DNA from: Diphasiastrum complanatum
Lineage: Eukaryota > Streptophyta > Lycopodiopsida > Lycopodiales > Lycopodiaceae
Assembly (NCBI GenBank): GCA_029204225.1
Contig: CM055092.1
Coordinates: 47,166,777-47,230,776, forward strand
Direction: 5' to 3'
Length of the DNA stretch: 64,000 nucleotides
In this document: piece by piece, positions 39,470-50,499 of the stretch
Numbering within the stretch: the stretch's first letter is position 1
Layout: each line of letters begins with the position of its first letter
Program-made: the position numbers and the translations under genes
The notes under the pieces: generated by a model
What the model was told of the DNA's origin: nothing
Database searches by the model: none
What the model saw: only the letters and a program-made list of their open reading frames with translations

Positions 39470-40101
39470 ACTGAAATATGGCATCAAGCATGAATCAACA
39501 TGCTGAATTGACCTTGATCAGGATGAAGGTATTGTTGACATTACGAAGCTTAATGTGGACAATAAACATATTAATCAGCCTGCATTGTCAATTTTGCAAT
39601 TGGTAAGAAATCTGCCTATGATAAAGCAAGTTGCAAAAATTGTTGACGTCCCAGACAAGTCAATGAAATGCCCAAAAAAATACAATGGAGATTATCTATT
39701 TGAGTTTCGGCCATCAAACATTATAGGCATGGAGGGCATGCAAAGGGCACATGATTTTCAAAATTGGGTTCAGTACACAACTTCCACAATGTAGGGCTTC
39801 CCAGGGGTGATCCATTTATCTACGTGCGGTTGTGGATTTGAATGTGGAAATATTAACTATAGCTATTTATTGTCATTCAGAATGCAAAATTCTTAACACT
39901 TTTTTGAAAGATTGATGATAAGGTTTCCAATGGGACTTGTTCCAAATGATGTTGGTATCATGAGATGTCAACATTGTAGTCATCCACCATGTTGTGTGAG
40001 CCACTGTGCAACGAAGATCTATTATTGTATTCCAAATGATACAAGATACACTACAATGGCCATATATTTGGGTTTCCATGATCACGAGTTTGGTGATAGA
40101 G
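39470..40101 (+). pseudogene. Degenerate transposon-type coding region with Cys/His-rich segment
   Basis: Open pieces at 39555-39794 and 39912-40101. The second reads MRCQHCSHPPCC, then YYCIPNDTRYTTMAIYLGFH with D-H: a C-x2-C ... H-D-H arrangement like the WRKY/GCM1-type zinc fingers (FLYWCH/FAR1-like) that precede Mutator-like transposases. Stops near 39792 and 39894. It is cut at 40101 by the inversion breakpoint. It may be part of the same family as 34320-35870. Confidence 0.35.
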
Positions 40102-40426
40102 AGGTGGATTTCCAGCATGTAATAAGGAAGTTAACTCACTCTCCTTGACCTAAAATGAAACCCTAGTCTATTTCCTAGAGTTATGCTTGGTAGGTAGCTA
40201 GTTGGTCAAATTTTCACCTTAAACTTAGGTGTAGGTCCTATAAAGTAGGGATGACCACCAAATAGACATGACCAACTCTCTTGACTTGACCTAACCTACA
40301 TTAGGATGAGTTTCCCATGTAGCATCATGGCCTCACATGTGTGGGACCCACTTGTGTACACAATTTACACTATTCTACATGGTTTTTGATCAAGCTAGAT
40401 TTGCCAATTTTTGGCAATTCTTCACA
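40102..40426 (-). repeat. First half of the copia 3' LTR, cut by inversion
   Basis: 325 bp differing at one position from 43975-44299. On the minus strand it starts TGTGAAGAATTGCC at 40426, just after a polypurine tract (TTTGAGGAGGAG, 40427-40438). The rest of this LTR is at 35912-36285. Confidence 0.95.
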
Positions 40427-40636
40427 CTCCTCCTCAAATTTAGCTTGATCTATTTATAACTCTCTTGATAGATCAATGAAAGCTTTTAGAAGTGTCTAAA
40501 AAATCCAGCTACAAAGAAGGAACTTTTGAGACTCCAATAGAGAATGATGTCCATGAAGGATCTTTCACCACCTCTTAGAGGATCCCTTACAAGATGTTCC
40601 ATAAATGTGTCTATATACATGTAGCACACTTCAAAA

Positions 40637-42817
40637 CTAAACATCATGCCAAGCCATGGATTCCAAGGCATTTTGTGCACTTGAAGATACATCAATTAAA
40701 ATATTAAGTGCATAAATAATGTTGCCAAAGACAACTTGTCTTGCTTGATCCATATGATTGAGCCTAGATGGCTCCATCTTGATACTCAAGATTCTTCTTG
40801 GAGTCCTCGGGTCTTGAGCTTGCTCCTCCACTTGACTTGACTCCAAACCATCAATGAATTGAATAAGGTGTTGATCCAAAGGTGCTTCTTCAAGTTTACA
40901 AATCTTCCACTCTTGAAAGATCACATTTCCACCATTGACAAATTCTTTGGCTGAAAACAAGTAGATTCTACAATCTCTACTTGAAGAGCAAAACACTACC
41001 ATTATTCCTATCATTGAAATAGGATAATCTTTGGTCCTTACATTGGAATGATCATGCTCAAAGCATGTGGACCCAAATATTTCCAATACAAATGATGTTT
41101 CATCTTTTATGACACTATTCAAACTATTACAAAAATAGTTATCCAATGAAATTGCTTTATCAACAACAAATGTAGATTTCAAAGCATCCCATTTCATTGT
41201 CTTGTCATACAAAGTAATAAACACCATGGATCTTAAAGTTAAGAAACAAGTCACCTCATGTCTACTAATACTTTCCAAAAAGTATTCAAAGATAGTAGAC
41301 TCTCCAATGCTCACCACCCTTGCAAGATGCACACTTGAATGGACAATTTGCATGCAATTTGATGACTCGGCCATTGTCATTGAGGACTCCCTTGGAACTC
41401 TCATGCTTTGAGGCTGATCCTCAAGATCTTCCTCCTTTTGATGCTCCTCCTCAATGCAAGCAAAATCACACTTTGCCAAGATCTCCTCTTGAGTGATCTC
41501 CTCCTTTGCCAGGCTCATTCTTTCAAAAGCAACACTAGCTTCCAACTTAAACAATCTTCCATGTTTAAATCCCTTTGCAATGCAAACATCATTCTTCAAG
41601 ATGAAGCAAACACCATGCTTAAAGTGGACATCCAAACCACTTTCTAAGAGTAGACCAACACTAAGCATATTCTTGGTGATTGATGGTACATAAAGGACAT
41701 TTTCTAGATCCATGCATTTTGAGGATTCTAGACACAAAGATATGGTGCCAACACCATCTATCCTACACTCTTCATCATTTGCAGTAAAGACAAACTTTTT
41801 AGCATCATTGAATGAGTGTAAGGTTGAGAAAAAGTCCTTTTCACAAGACATGTGGGAGCTAGCCCCACTGTCGATCCACCAATTGTCTCTTGAATTGCTA
41901 TTGCTTGTCGGTGAGGATGTAGATGCCATCAAGAATACATCTACTTCATCCTCCTCCTCCTCCTTTGCAAGGTTTCCTTGTTTGTCCTCCTCCACTTGTG
42001 CTCTTAGCCTCTTGTAGCATTCAGATGCATAATGCCCCTTCTTTCCACAAAAGAAGCATTTTTGCTTTGACTTGTCCTTTGAGCTTGATGCATCATCCTC
42101 TTCTTTGGCCTCCTTTGGATGCTTCTTCTTTCCATTGGTCTTCTTTTTGCCCTTGAATGAGAAATTGGCTTTCTCATCACCATCCTGCAACGACAAGGAA
42201 CTCATCCTAGATTTTGCATGGAGCATCCTACACTCTTCAGCCACTAATACACTGTGAAGTTTTTCTATAGTTGGCAAAGTGTCTTGGATGGCAAAAATTT
42301 GGACCAAATTTGCAAAGTCATCTCCTAGACCATTAAGGACAATTTGTACAAGCTCTCCATCATGAATCTTCTCTCCAATGGAAGCCAACTCCCTATTTAG
42401 AGACTTGATTCTGAGTACATAATCCTGTGCACTCTCCTCACTTCTCCTCATGCTTTGCAAAATTTGATTTCTAAGCATAAGAACTCTAGAAGTGTTGCTA
42501 GACTCATAGATTGATTTTAAAGACTCCCAAGCCTCTTTAGCATTAGTACAAGCTGATACTTCTCTCAACAAATCATTGCTCACATTCATCTTCACACAAT
42601 GAAGTGCAAGCCTAGATCTCTTCTTGTATCTAGCTAACTCCTGTGCACCTAGAGGTTCATCTTCATCTTCAATCAAAAACTCATAAAGGTCTTGGAGCAC
42701 CAATAGTGACTCCATTATAACCTTCCAAATAGCATAATTTGTAGAATTCAACCTCTCACTAGCTTCTAGAAGGTATGCTCCAGCAGATCCCATCTTACTA
42801 GTGACTTCTACAAACAA
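40637..42817 (-). CDS. Copia Gag-protease polyprotein of a non-autonomous element, intact frame
   Basis: 726 codons without a stop. Residues: UBN2-type Gag about 25-200 (LNSTNYAIWKVIMESLL, MLRNQILQS, LNGLGDDFAN); Lys-rich linker; zinc knuckle C254-x2-C-x4-H-x4-C267 (CFFCGKKGHYASEC); aspartic protease D316-S-G-A (WWIDSGASSHM) and the following VLYVPSITKNMLSVG block at about 365-386. The last 300 residues only faintly recall the end of the integrase region (RIYLFSAKEFV..GNVIFQEWK). The integrase catalytic core, RT and RNase H are absent. A start at M9 (MGSAGAY) is as likely as M1. PBS, polypurine tract and near-identical LTRs frame it, so it is a young element that would depend on proteins from a relative. 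Confidence 0.9.
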   Translation of the reverse strand: MFVEVTSKMGSAGAYLLEASERLNSTNYAIWKVIMESLLVLQDLYEFLIEDEDEPLGAQELARYKKRSRLALHCVKMNVSNDLLREVSACTNAKEAWESLKSIYESSNTSRVLMLRNQILQSMRRSEESAQDYVLRIKSLNRELASIGEKIHDGELVQIVLNGLGDDFANLVQIFAIQDTLPTIEKLHSVLVAEECRMLHAKSRMSSLSLQDGDEKANFSFKGKKKTNGKKKHPKEAKEEDDASSSKDKSKQKCFFCGKKGHYASECYKRLRAQVEEDKQGNLAKEEEEDEVDVFLMASTSSPTSNSNSRDNWWIDSGASSHMSCEKDFFSTLHSFNDAKKFVFTANDEECRIDGVGTISLCLESSKCMDLENVLYVPSITKNMLSVGLLLESGLDVHFKHGVCFILKNDVCIAKGFKHGRLFKLEASVAFERMSLAKEEITQEEILAKCDFACIEEEHQKEEDLEDQPQSMRVPRESSMTMAESSNCMQIVHSSVHLARVVSIGESTIFEYFLESISRHEVTCFLTLRSMVFITLYDKTMKWDALKSTFVVDKAISLDNYFCNSLNSVIKDETSFVLEIFGSTCFEHDHSNVRTKDYPISMIGIMVVFCSSSRDCRIYLFSAKEFVNGGNVIFQEWKICKLEEAPLDQHLIQFIDGLESSQVEEQAQDPRTPRRILSIKMEPSRLNHMDQARQVVFGNIIYALNILIDVSSSAQNALESMAWHDV

Positions 42818-43585
42818 GAAATAGATTTGATTGACTTGAAACTCACAAAGGTCTCACACTTGCAATGTTTCACTCAAATTTGATTTCTAATCCAACAAAT
42901 GGACTTATAGTCACAGTTCTATCACTCCCTCACAAAGCTGGAATGAAGATAAGATGAAGTGAAAACTACTTTCAAACAAATCTTGTCAAGAAATGGATTT
43001 GATTGTCTCTAGAAACTCACTAAGGTCTCTCTCTTGTAGTTTTTCACTCAAATTAGATTTCTAATCCAACAAATGGACTTATAATCTCAGTTCTAGCACT
43101 CCCTCACAAAGTTGGAATGAAGATAAGATGATGTGAAATCTACTTACAATCAAATCTTGCCAATTTTGGCTATTTTTGGACAAAAAAATGACTTAATCTC
43201 TTTCTTCCTTCTTGGTGTACTTTCAAGACCTGTTTTTAACCTTAATAGGACTTGAAATCAGCCTAGATTAATTAGATTTCATGAAACAAATTCAAATCTA
43301 ATCAATGGCAAATGATCTTGGTAGATTATCCTAGGATCTCCACCAAAAATTACACCAATAGCTCACAAATTGAATTTTTTTGGATCAAATGAATACCATG
43401 CATTAAATGCAGGTTCAGAGGTGCCCACACATGTGGACAGTACGGATTTGGACCCCTATCAAGTTTGGGATCAAATCTCCTCACCATAATCAAGATTCTA
43501 GCTTGCCCTCTGAATACTATTTTTTAGCACCAAAACTTGCTAAATATGGATTTGCATTAGATCAATGGCTTATGCTCTTGTACTT

Positions 43586-43598
43586 GGCTCTGATACCA
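43586..43598 (-). other. Copia primer-binding site (minus)
   Basis: Minus strand TGGTATCAGAGCC, the standard initiator tRNA-Met binding site of plant copia elements, adjacent to the LTR with no gap. Confidence 0.92.
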
Positions 43599-44299
43599 TG
43601 TGAAAGTACTGTACTTTAGGACCATAAATGGATCTACAAAAGATCCACAAGAGTGATTGGATGCTTGCTTAACAATCTATCAAAAAACTAGACACAAAAA
43701 AGTTGATCTAGATTGGCAATTTGACAAACAACAAGCATTAACAATCAAAAGTATTGATAAACATTGAAATACGAGCCCACACGTGTGTACTACAGGCTGT
43801 AGTACGGCCTTCAACCTGAGAAACAAGTAGAAATTGATTTGGTTTCATTTGGATCACAAAAACTCAATGTACATAGTGAACTAGCTTGAGATTGCCAATG
43901 AGCTCCAAAAATTTTCTATCTTCTCACTATGGAGAGAGGGAATACATAGCAAATTCGACTTCCTTCTTGAAGTTAGGTGGATTTCCAGCATGTAATAAGG
44001 AAGTTAACTCACTCTCCTTGACCTAAAATGAAACCCTAGTCTATTTCCTAGAGTTATGCTTGGTAGGTAGCTAGTTGGTCAAATTTTCACCTTAAACTTA
44101 GGTGTAGGTCCTATAAAGTAGGGATGACCACCAAATAGACATGACCAACTCTCTTGACTTGACCTAACCTACATTAGGATGGGTTTCCCATGTAGCATCA
44201 TGGCCTCACATGTGTGGGACCCACTTGTGTACACAATTTACACTATTCTACATGGTTTTTGATCAAGCTAGATTTGCCAATTTTTGGCAATTCTTCACA
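43599..44299 (-). repeat. Copia 5' LTR, complete (701 bp)
   Basis: Ends TGTGAA and TTCACA are inverted repeats. It is followed on the right by TAGTA, which recurs (inverted) beside 36285 as the 5-bp target duplication. It contains the CACACGTGTG palindrome near 43770 and near-palindromic variants. Confidence 0.95.
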
Positions 44300-44840
44300 T
44301 AGTAGTGGGAGCTAAAGCAGGTAGCAGTATTCGATCCTTCATTAGAGCCAGCAAAAACCCAACAGGATCTATTTTCTTTTATGGCACGAAGCTGGACGTT
44401 TCTCTGGCTCCAATTGTCACCTCCTTTTCATCCCGAGGGCCAAATCTAGAGACACCAGAGATTCTGAAGCCAGATCTGATTGCTCCTAGAGTGAATATAC
44501 TTGCAGCTTGGACAGGAGCAATCGGGCCAACTGGCCTTGCCAGAGATCCAAGAAGAGTAGATGTCAATATAATCTCTGAAACATCCATGGATTGCCCTCA
44601 CGTAAGCGGTCCAGAACATCCATGGATTGCCCTCATGTAAGCGGTCTGGCTACTCTACTCAAGGGAGCTCACCCTGACTGGAGTCCCTCCACCATCAAAT
44701 CTACTCTCATGACAACCGCCTACCTCTTGGACAACAAAACAACTCATGTGATGTCTGATGAACCCACTGGTAACCTCTCCACACCTTTTGATTTCGGGGC
44801 TGGGCACGTCGATCCTGAGAAAGCGCTTGATCCTGGTTGT
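44300..44840 (+). pseudogene. Subtilase pseudogene, catalytic-Ser half
   Basis: Reads [69 protein letters not shown] and later [37 protein letters not shown]: the C-terminal part of a plant subtilase peptidase S8 domain. The catalytic Ser is present but its preceding Gly is Glu (ETSM instead of GTSM). A 34-bp tandem duplication at about 44578-44648 repeats the active-site segment and shifts the frame. Left edge is the copia insertion; right edge runs into (GA)n. Non-functional. Confidence 0.88.
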
Positions 44841-44870
44841 TCATTGACAATGGTGGATGCAAAGAACATG

Positions 44871-44873
<3 letters not shown>

Positions 44874-44955
<82 letters not shown>
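44874..44955. repeat. (GA)n microsatellite, about 82 bp
   Basis: Directly after the subtilase fragment; uninterrupted GA repeat. Confidence 0.97.
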
Positions 44956-44959
<4 letters not shown>

Positions 44960-45059
44960 AGGAGGGAGTTTAAAAAATTATTGAGAGTAGGGTCTAGGTG
45001 TGAGGAAAGTAGATTAAAAACTAAAGAAAACAAAAAGAAAGAAAGAAAGAAAAATGTGC

Positions 45060-45455
45060 ATGCATGCATGGGGAGGAGGGCCATGCATCCTTTTCCCCAT
45101 ACATGCATCCTCCTCCCCAAGTTTTTTAGTTAAAAAAAGCTCATGCATGGGTGAGGGGAGGAGGATGCATGGTGCACCCATACACATCGCAAAACTGTAC
45201 ATAAGTTTAAATATATCTACACATCGCAAAACTGTACATAGGTTTAAATATATCTATACATCGCAAAACTGTACATAAGTTTAAATATATATGTAGATAT
45301 ATTTAAACTTATGTACACTTTTGCCATGTGTATGGGTGCACCCATGCATCCTCCTCCCCTCACCCATGCATGAGCTTTTTTTAACTAAAAAACTTGGGGA
45401 GGAGGATGCATGTATGGGGAAAAGGATGCATGGCCCTCCTCCCCATGCATGCATC
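45060..45455. mobile_element. Near-perfect foldback element with internal 37-bp triplication
   Basis: The left arm 45060-45290 is the inverted copy of 45291-45455 (GCATGCATGGGGAGGAGGGC at one end, its complement at the other). The left arm contains three tandem copies of a 37-bp unit (CACATCGCAAAACTGTACAT...), while the right arm has one. Related single-arm sequences occur at 46325-46480, 60745-60900 and 63755-63885. Non-coding; could form a very long hairpin RNA. Confidence 0.85.
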
Positions 45456-46295
45456 TAAGGGGCCCACTCCAAATTCAAATTATCCTTTACCAACACACAT
45501 AGTGTTTTGAAGTGTATGTACGTACTTTCATGGTGAAAGGTGTTAAACAAATGAGACTTTCATTATCAAAAATTTGAAAGGTGTTCTATCTTGAACACGC
45601 ATCAACAACTGAAGAATTTCAATGGCCTCGTAAATTAGGAACTTCAACTACAATTGTCCACGTCAGCGATCCCGAGTCATCTGACCATGTATTCATTGTA
45701 CAACTGTCATTTTATCATAGTAGTTCAACTACTCCCTGAGTACAACAAAGTACTTAGTTAGGTGACAAACATTTATTGTAATTAGATACAAGGATGCGGT
45801 GTATAAATACATCTTCCTTAAGCATTCTCCATGATGCTTCGCCAACAGAGCGAATGATATAGAGCATCCAAGTTACGCCTCCATTCTGGATGTAACCCAT
45901 TATTGTGTTGTTCAAACTTTCATTGTAATATAGAAGCAACACTCTCTATCATCTGTATTTAACATAGATGTATGATGTTGTGATTCGATTACACTCTTAC
46001 TGCCTGTTTACTCACTCTGATCAGATCACGGACGTCTATGACTCCTCAGTATCTGATCAGACGATGGCTGTCTTTGACATTTGAGGAACTTGCATTATCA
46101 CACAGCACTATCATTTTACATTCTAAATTGAACTTCGTTCTGAATTTGTTTTACAGTAATACCACACCTCTTCTAATCTCTTCGACGGACTGTACTCATT
46201 TATCCGTTTGAGTATGAATTGATTTTTGAGATCCTGTAAATGAGAATATCAAACTTTCCACGGGAAAGGTTGAAATAAAAATGCATTTCTATGAA
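45456..46295. other. No gene seen; body of a possible Helitron
   Basis: AT-rich, only short frames. It ends on the right in a Helitron-like 3' terminus at 46296-46324; the 5' terminus (TC) could not be located. Confidence 0.3.
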
Positions 46296-46324
46296 GCCCG
46301 TCAACAACGGGCACTCTTTACTAG
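46296..46324 (+). mobile_element. Helitron-like 3' terminus
   Basis: Hairpin GCCCGT-caaca-ACGGGC (46296-46312), then ACTCTTTA and CTAG followed by T, matching the Helitron 3' end rule (GC-rich hairpin about 10 nt before CTRR, host T after). Confidence 0.55.
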
Positions 46325-46500
46325 TATATAGAAATTTAAACTTATGTACACTTTTGCGCATGTGTATGGGTGCACCCATGCATCCTCCTCCCCTCACCCA
46401 TGCATGAGCTTTTTCTAACTAAAAAACTTGGAGAGGAGGATGCATGTATGGGGAAAAGGATGCATGTATGAGGAAAGTGCATATCCCCATACATTTGTAC
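46325..46500 (+). repeat. Single-arm copy of the GATGCATG foldback family
   Basis: TTTAAACTTATGTACACTTTTGC... through CATCCTCCTCCCCTCACCCATGC matches the right arm at 45300-45420, and again 63765-63880. Confidence 0.85.
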
Positions 46501-46984
46501 ATTGTGTGCATTGTGGGGTGGGCCCCAAAAAGATTCCTCACCCCTCCCTCCCAATAATTAAATTCAAATATCTTTCTCTAAATATCTTTCTTAACTAAAA
46601 ATGATGGGGAGGGGGATGTATGTATGGGGAAAGTGCATATTCCCATACATTTGCACATTGTGTGCATTGGGGGGTGGGCCCCAAATATCTTTCTCTAAAT
46701 TCAAATATTTGAAGTTTGAAGTTAAGGTTTTATTTTCTTCACACACTTCAATGTGCTTTAAACTTTAGCCAATAATCTTCATTACATGGCTTTCTTATTT
46801 ATTTTGAATTACCAAAGTTTTACCCATAAATCATGAACATAAAAAAAAAAATTTGACTAACTAAAATTGCTTTTTTTTTTTTCAATCCTTCAAATCTCTA
46901 TCTTGGCCCACCATTTTCATGAATGTTTAACCACAAGCCCAAACTCACTATCTTTAATTTCAAAGGATCAAATGTTTTCAAAGA

Positions 46985-47182
46985 CTCGAAATTTTTCAAA
47001 GGATTGAAGAACCTTTTGTACTGGCAAGTCAAATTTTTCAAAAAACTCGAATTTTTCCGAAGACTCGAATTTTTTGAAAAACTCGATTTTATTTTCCAAC
47101 GACTAGAATTTTTCCAAAGACTCGAATTTTTTCGAAGGCTCAAATTTTTTTGAAGGCTCGAATTTTTCCAAAGACTTGAATG
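46985..47182. repeat. Minisatellite, unit about 19 bp (GACTCGAATTTTTCCAAA)
   Basis: About ten diverged copies of a CTCGAATTTTTCCAAAGA-like unit in tandem, readable by eye. Confidence 0.85.
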
Positions 47183-47259
47183 TTTGATATTCGAGATGCA
47201 AGATGTGCAAGATTGGCCATCATCCAAATCATCGGCCGCCACCTAGATCGGCCTCCATT

Positions 47260-47288
47260 GCCCGTCAACGGCGGGCACTCTTTACTAG
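47260..47288 (+). mobile_element. Second Helitron-like 3' terminus
   Basis: GCCCGTCAACGGCGGGC (hairpin) followed by ACTCTTTA-CTAG and T; differs from the 46296 copy only in the hairpin. A (TA)n tract follows. Confidence 0.55.
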
Positions 47289-47377
47289 TGTATATATATA
47301 TATATATATTGTTATGTCCATGTCCAGTAATCTCTGACGCGGATAGCCAATCACTACAGTTGTATGTGGTTATTAGT

Positions 47378-48332
47378 TCTTGAAAGTGAAGGAATGTAAA
47401 GAACACCGTCAAGCCTTGCATTCCTATTAGTAGAAAGGCAAATAGGAATTGAGCCAATACCTTTGATCATACACTCACCACCATTTAGCATGTGAACCAC
47501 TTTCTTGGTTCCAACATAAGAGATCAAAGAAGTAAAGAACTCCTTGTGACTAGTCATGTGTGAACTAGATCCACTATCTATCCACCATGAATCCTTGTCA
47601 CTTCCACTTGACATTAGACTTGAAGAACACATCATGAGAGAACCACAAGAATCTAGATCCTCATTAGAAGTACAAAAGTTGTTTTGCTTGCTACCTTCAT
47701 TACTTTGCTTCTTATGACATTCATTTGCAAAATGACCTTTTATCCCACAATAAAAGCATTTGAACTTTGACTTGTCTTTCTTTCTAAAAGAAGTAGAAGA
47801 GGAGGAAGAAGAGTAATCATCATGATCCAAGTTACCACCTTTGGACCATTTCCCTTTGTCTTTACCTTTTCCTTTGATTTTGTTTTTTTGTGAAGAAAGC
47901 CTCTTCACCTCCACTTTGCAAGGATGCACCATCAAGCTTTGATTGCAACCTATGCTCTTCATCCAATAAGATTTCTTGCAAGTCAACCACAGTTGGCAAG
48001 ACTCTTTTAATAAAAAAACTTTGCACGAGGTTATCATGTTCATCTAGCAAACCATTCAAAAATGCACTACATGTTTCCCCCGTCTCATATTCAATCAACC
48101 TATCCACTCTCTTTAAAAAAAGCAGATATAGAGATAATAGTTTCTTTTTTACATTCATGCTATACCTCACATTTCTACTCTCATTGATAATTTTTGAATG
48201 GAGATTTGATTTTTCTATCTTCACCAAAGAAAATCTAAGATCCAACAATATATATGTTTTGAGATCTAATGAACAATAAAATGGAAAATGCTCATCATTT
48301 TCTCTCCACGCATTTTTCCACTCATCACTCAA
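47378..48332 (-). pseudogene. Ty1/copia Gag-protease relic (third copy)
   Basis: Minus strand: gag segment (SAFLNGLLDEHDNLVQSF, ILLDEEHRLQSKLDGA), a frameshift in an A-run near 47875, Lys-rich linker, zinc knuckle CFYCGIKGHFANEC, protease DSGSSSHM and the LDGVLYIPSLS block. It is then cut off near 47378, about 90 bp from a Helitron-like end. More diverged from the other two gags than they are from each other. A related fragment is at 59282-59400. Confidence 0.85.
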
Positions 48333-49800
48333 AAGAACTCACAAATACTTTCAACAAGAGATCCAAGATGGCCTTCATTAGCATCTAATATCTTCGATAG
48401 TGACTTCCCGTCTACTTCGAAATGACACCTCAAGGTTAGAATGGCGGGGCTAGATTTCACACCTACACCTCTTTGTCCAACACTGTACCTTGATCATCAC
48501 TTGTTACTGGCCAAGCCCATGAACATGTGGCCACCTTTCGTCCGAGGTATGTCAGATATGTCCGATATTGCCGAACGAGCTTTGTTTTGTATGCTGTCTA
48601 TTTTGTTCAGTGCTACACACCGAGACAAACCCACAGCAACAAACCAGGATTCAAATGGTTCCGTACTCACAGAGAAACGTGCGTCCGAGTCATAAACCTA
48701 AAAACAATATAGGAAAACTAGGCTTGTCGCAGACCGGGGACTGGTCAGATTCGTGCTAGAGATGTCAGAACCTCGGACGAAAAGTGGCCACAGGCTCACG
48801 GGCATGAATCCACTGGGCCAGATGCAGCTCAACTTGGACGTCATTTTTCTGAAAGGTAGGGCTCACTGGTGAGTGTTCAACAGCTTGCTTGAAGGGAAAC
48901 ATTTGCCCCACCCCACCCCCCCCGCCCCCCCCCCCCCCTCCCCCCCTCCCGAGGAAATGTTTGCCCAAGGTAAAAACATTCACCTGTGAGAAAAAAAACA
49001 TTTGACAGGTAGAAAAATGTTCGCAGGAGGGAAAATGCTCGTACTATGTTCACTTGGTGAAATTTCTCATGCATGATTTCCAAGAAATCAACATACCAAC
49101 CCTTGAATTTTCTAGCATCCTAATTAGCTCAAGTGACTTCCTTCTCTTGGAACTATACAGATGTCAAAGCCATGATGATAACTCAAACTCTAATAGAGGT
49201 TTATAGTCGGGTATATAATATCTTTGTATATAATATTTTGTTATATGGCTTGGCTTGGACATTACATCATGGATGGTAGAGAGTGCTTTTTCGATAAGCA
49301 ACTAGATAGGAGGCAAGAAGGTAAGTAACCATTTCATTCATAAAGTGATTTCCGCTATCACTTACTAGCTCAATTGGGCATTCATATCAAGTTAGGATAT
49401 GTTCATATAAGATAGCTACTATGGCACACATCACAAGATTTAATGAACCAGTAGACATTTTTGTAAAGGGATGGCCACCAAAATCCATCTTGGAGTACTT
49501 TCCTTGTAGCTAGATTGGTAGCAACCACCTCCTACTCCTTCACAAGTCAGTTGGATGATTGTCTTGATCTCATGAGGCCTACACATTCGCGTAAGATATG
49601 ATGAAGGCCTATCTTGTAGAGTTGGCCTACTATTAAGGTATAAGAAGCATATATCAAAATCAGTTTTTGTTGCTCTACCTTATTCATCTCCAGAGGTGGT
49701 TGTCCCGTCATAAGATATTATGTAATCATTGTTGACGTTGCATATGGTAGGAAGAGGACTGCATATGGTAATTCATTAGGTACCCCCTTATTGTATGGTA
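48333..49800. other. No recognised gene; contains a G/C homopolymer tract
   Basis: 48902-48952 is almost pure C with short breaks (G-rich on the minus strand, able to form G-quadruplexes). Frames in 48440-48760 overlap in all three phases and show no family. 49100-49800 is AT-rich. Confidence 0.4.
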
Positions 49801-49849
49801 CATTACAGATCTTGGATAAAGTACACACTACATAGTGCTACTTGCCCTT

Positions 49850-50490
49850 ATGTACTACAATACAAAATTGGATTTTTTGTAATAGCAACAACCATCTGGT
49901 GATTCACCTAGTGGTAGGGTCGGTAGACAAGATACAACAAGGATTGATGATCAACAAAAAATACAATGGGACTAGCAATCAAGTAGTGTCAATACTTCTT
50001 AACACTATATACCAAGCTACTGGTTGTATAGTTGATCTCAGCCTACATCAATTGTCGACTGGCAAAGTACACTGAGTAATTCTTCTTGAATGGCAACTTT
50101 GGAAATGATTCTTTCTCTTGGTCAAGTAAGAAACATGATATTTTATCTCTTTCCACCATAAGAGCTAAATATAAAGTATTGAGTTCAACAACCCAAGAGG
50201 TAGTATGGCTATGACAATTATCTAGTGAGATTGGTAAGACAAATGCAAAGTACAACCATTTTCAATAACAACCAAAATGACATACAACTGGAGAAATCTA
50301 GTATTTCATGTCAGGACAAAACATATTGAAGTGAAATATCATTTCATATGTGAAAGACTATGGTGAAAATATGTAAATGTGACTCATTTTGAATACTGAT
50401 GCAACTAGCTAATATATTTACCAAATCTCTATGTAAAGATAAGTTTGAGCTATTAGAACTAAATATGGCATAGAAGGTATCATTTGAAGC
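49850..50490 (+). pseudogene. Ty1/copia RNase H remnant, very degenerate
   Basis: From about 50095 the translation reads FSWSSKKHD, SLSTIRAKYK, TQEVVWL, and later (other frame) QLANIFTKSLCKDKFELLEL: the RNase H to C-terminus order of copia pol, with many stops. A purine tract (AAGGGAGAGG) at 50492 marks the expected 3' LTR start, but the LTR is not recognisable. Confidence 0.7.
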
Positions 50491-50499
50491 TCAAGGGAG

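Noticed and set aside
45060-47290. CRISPR-like or satellite array
   Set aside because: Repeats are inverted arms and a short minisatellite without regular spacers; the host is a plant.
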